This document shows positions 6,132-7,569 of a stretch of DNA of 7,569 nt, one piece after another. The stretch spans positions 1-7,569 of the forward strand of contig CALGIR010000333.1 in NCBI GenBank assembly GCA_937915475.1, in the 5' to 3' direction. The notes beneath the pieces were generated by a model, which saw nothing but the letters and a program-made list of their open reading frames with translations, had not been told where the DNA came from and did not search any database. The position numbers and the translations under genes were made by a program. Position 1 is the first letter of the stretch; each line of letters starts with the position of its first letter. This DNA comes from an uncultured Bacteroidales bacterium (lineage in GTDB: Bacteria > Bacteroidota > Bacteroidia > Bacteroidales > Tenuifilaceae).

Positions 6132-6163
6132 CAAAGATAGTGTTAAAAAGCACAATTTGTCAA
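6132..6163 (-). promoter_or_regulatory. Promoter of the acyltransferase fusion gene
   Basis: On the minus strand TTG (6161-6163, within TTGACA) is followed after 21 bases by TATCTTTG (6132-6139), an exact match to the Bacteroidetes -7 box TAnnTTTG at an accepted spacing. The predicted leader is about 100 bases. This promoter looks constitutive and has no palindrome like the one upstream of the hcp operon. Confidence 0.65.
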
Positions 6164-6278
6164 CACAATTTTTGTTTTAGATAATAAGTGGTAGATAATC
6201 AATGGGATGAAGATTTAATTAATCGTTTGTTTAATTGTTTAAAGAATAGGAGCATATTCTGTTAATAGTCAAATCAAG

Positions 6279-6310
6279 TTGTATGGATGGAGTATATTAA
6301 CGTATATTTA
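6279..6310 (+). promoter_or_regulatory. Possible promoter of the Tricorn-like gene
   Basis: TTG (6279-6281) is followed after 21 bases by TATATTTA (6303-6310), which differs from the Bacteroidetes -7 box TAnnTTTG only at the last base. It would give a leader of about 30 bases before the ATG at 6342. The region is AT-rich, so a chance match is possible. Confidence 0.35.
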
Positions 6311-6341
6311 GACTTCAATTGATAAACATAATTCTATAGGT

Positions 6342-7569
6342 ATGAAACGTTTTCTTCTTCCATTGGTATTTGCTCTTATTCAGGGCAATAGCTTTGCCTC
6401 CCATCAGGATATTAGGTTTGTTTCAAATCCATCGCTTTCTCCAGATGGCAATATTGTGGTTTTTAGCTACGAGAATGATTTGTGGCGTTTGTCAATAAGT
6501 GATAGCGTTGCGTACCGCTTAACAGCAATGGATGGCAAAGAAAGTTTACCCAGATTTTCGCCCAATGGTGAATGGATTGCTTTTACAGCAAGCCAAAATG
6601 GGAGGGAGAATGTTTACATTGTTCCTGCTGCTGGAGGTGAAGTTAAGCAGCTTACTTATCATCAGGCCAGCGATCATGTTGACGGCTGGTCATGGGATTC
6701 ACAGTGGATATATTTCTCATCCGATAGGTATAATCTTTACTCATCTTACCGGGTATCTGTTTTTGGGGGCACGCCCCAAAGGCTTTTCGACCACTTCTTT
6801 AACAACCCCCATCATCTTGTGGAGCATCCTCTTACCAATGAGTTTTATTTTACCGATTCGTGGGAGAGTTTTATGTTTCCTCAGCGGAAGAGATATAAGG
6901 GTGAGCATAGTCCGCAAATTTTATCCTATTGTAATAAAACGGATAAACTAACAAAGCATACGGATTATATGGGTAAGAACATGTGGCCTACTATTGATAG
7001 TAAAGGCAACGTATTTTTTGTTTCGGATGAGTTTAACGACGAGTATAATCTATACTCTTTAAAGAGTGGACAAAAAGAAAGATTAACCAGTTTCGACCAA
7101 TCTATTAAACGTCCTCAGGTTAGTGCAAATGGAAAATGCGTGGTGTTTGTAAAAGACTATCAACTTTGGTTTTACGATGTTGATGGGGTAGAGTCATATC
7201 CGTTGAAATTTTCGCTGTTTCAGAATAGTACCCTAGGGTACAGCCAGAAATTTAACGTTGAAAATAGTATTTCAGTATTTGATGTTTCGCCCGATGGAGA
7301 GAAGATTGCTTTTGTAAGTAGAGGTGAACTTTTTGTGTCGGACTTAAAGGGAATATTTATAAAGAATCTACCAACAAATACCACAGAAAGGGTGGGAGAG
7401 GTGATTTGGCTAAACGATAGTCAAAACTTAATATTTAGTCAAACTGCAAATGGTTACACCAATTGGTTTAGTATTAACGCTAATGGATTGGAGAAAGAAA
7501 AGCAGATAACTTTCGATTCTAAATCAAACAGACAACTATCGGTTAATAGCAAGCACACCAAGGGTGTAT
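6342..7569 (+). CDS. Tricorn-like / S41-family peptidase, N-terminal signal peptide and beta-propeller (3' end beyond the window)
   Basis: An uninterrupted frame of 409 codons runs from the ATG at 6342 off the window edge. Residues 1-20 (MKRFLLPLVFALIQGNSFA then S) form a signal peptide with basic start, hydrophobic core and small residues at the cleavage site. After it come repeated PD40/TolB-like propeller blades with SPDG/SPNG turns: SPDGNIVVFSYENDLW (33-48), FSPNGEWIAFTAS (72-84), then about 116-127 (WSWDSQWIYFSS), and later SPDGEKIAFVS near 316. This pattern, including the VFGGTPQRL and PAAGGEVKQLT segments, is typical of the N-terminal half of Tricorn-like proteases of Bacteroidota, usually about 1,000 residues with PDZ and S41 serine-peptidase domains at the C-terminus. 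Those domains are outside the window, so peptidase activity is inferred. A purely propeller protein remains possible. The site of action is probably the periplasm. It is transcribed away from the acyltransferase fusion. Confidence 0.82.
   Translation, partial: MKRFLLPLVFALIQGNSFASHQDIRFVSNPSLSPDGNIVVFSYENDLWRLSISDSVAYRLTAMDGKESLPRFSPNGEWIAFTASQNGRENVYIVPAAGGEVKQLTYHQASDHVDGWSWDSQWIYFSSDRYNLYSSYRVSVFGGTPQRLFDHFFNNPHHLVEHPLTNEFYFTDSWESFMFPQRKRYKGEHSPQILSYCNKTDKLTKHTDYMGKNMWPTIDSKGNVFFVSDEFNDEYNLYSLKSGQKERLTSFDQSIKRPQVSANGKCVVFVKDYQLWFYDVDGVESYPLKFSLFQNSTLGYSQKFNVENSISVFDVSPDGEKIAFVSRGELFVSDLKGIFIKNLPTNTTERVGEVIWLNDSQNLIFSQTANGYTNWFSINANGLEKEKQITFDSKSNRQLSVNSKHTKGV

Larger units (their letters stand above)
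6028..6341. other. Divergent intergenic region, 314 bp
   Basis: This AT-rich gap separates the minus-strand acyltransferase fusion from the plus-strand propeller protein. It contains one promoter for each direction, described separately. I see no open reading frame with coding character, tRNA, strong terminator or long inverted repeat in it. The octamer CACAATTT occurs twice (6151-6158 and 6164-6171) near the -33 region of the left-going promoter. Confidence 0.7.

Noticed and set aside
5805..6140. Plus-strand open frame of 111 codons
   Set aside because: It overlaps the N-terminal coding part and promoter of the acyltransferase fusion on the other strand and shows no protein family features.
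6151..6171. Direct repeat CACAATTT, 13 bp apart, as an operator
   Set aside because: The repeat is short, AT-rich and asymmetric in an AT-rich promoter region; chance occurrence is likely.
6532..6951. Plus-strand open frame of 139 codons
   Set aside because: It is out of frame with, and contained in, the long frame from 6342 to the window end, which has a signal peptide and clear propeller motifs. The real gene is the longer one.

Overview
The window most likely comes from a Bacteroidota (Bacteroidetes) genome, probably an anaerobic or facultative member of the Bacteroidales/Marinilabiliales type. The inference rests on AT-rich DNA, A-rich leaders with mostly no Shine-Dalgarno sequence, Bacteroidetes-type -7 boxes (TAnnTTTG), and gene content: a class I-like hybrid cluster protein, a ferredoxin fusion in place of Hcr, and a Tricorn-like secreted protease. 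The genus cannot be named from the sequence.

Layout. From 3414 down to 1, on the minus strand, runs a nitrosative/redox-stress cluster: a two-cluster ferredoxin-like protein (2506-3414), hcp (724-2370), a small cupin (284-628), a 58-residue BFD-type [2Fe-2S] protein (73-249), and the first codons of what looks like a Crp/Fnr-family regulator (1-60). That last reading frame contains a TGA where a conserved FNR-type cysteine is expected. The cluster is headed by a Bacteroidetes -7 box (3459-3466). A perfect 18-bp palindrome (3487-3504) is centred about 40 bp upstream of the inferred start of transcription, which is the classic position for class II activation by a Crp/Fnr protein. A run of degenerate 7-bp tandem repeats lies between the ferredoxin gene and hcp, and a long hairpin lies between hcp and the cupin gene.

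Upstream of the cluster, and separated from it by an intrinsic terminator (3529-3552), is a large minus-strand gene (3568-6027). It encodes an acyl-activating enzyme fused to an acyl-carrier domain and a PlsC-type acyltransferase, an arrangement with the domain order reversed relative to E. coli Aas. The 314-bp gap at 6028-6341 holds its promoter and a weaker one for the divergent gene on the right. That plus-strand gene (6342 to the window end, truncated) encodes a signal peptide followed by a beta-propeller typical of the N-terminal half of Tricorn-like/S41 peptidases.

How the parts work together (inference): the regulator encoded at the operon end would sense NO or redox state through an Fe-S cluster or haem and bind the palindrome at the operon head. 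It would thereby drive Hcp, its probable electron-donor ferredoxin and two small accessory proteins. The acyltransferase fusion probably serves membrane-lipid acylation or repair, and the propeller protein serves periplasmic proteolysis; both look unrelated to the hcp unit.
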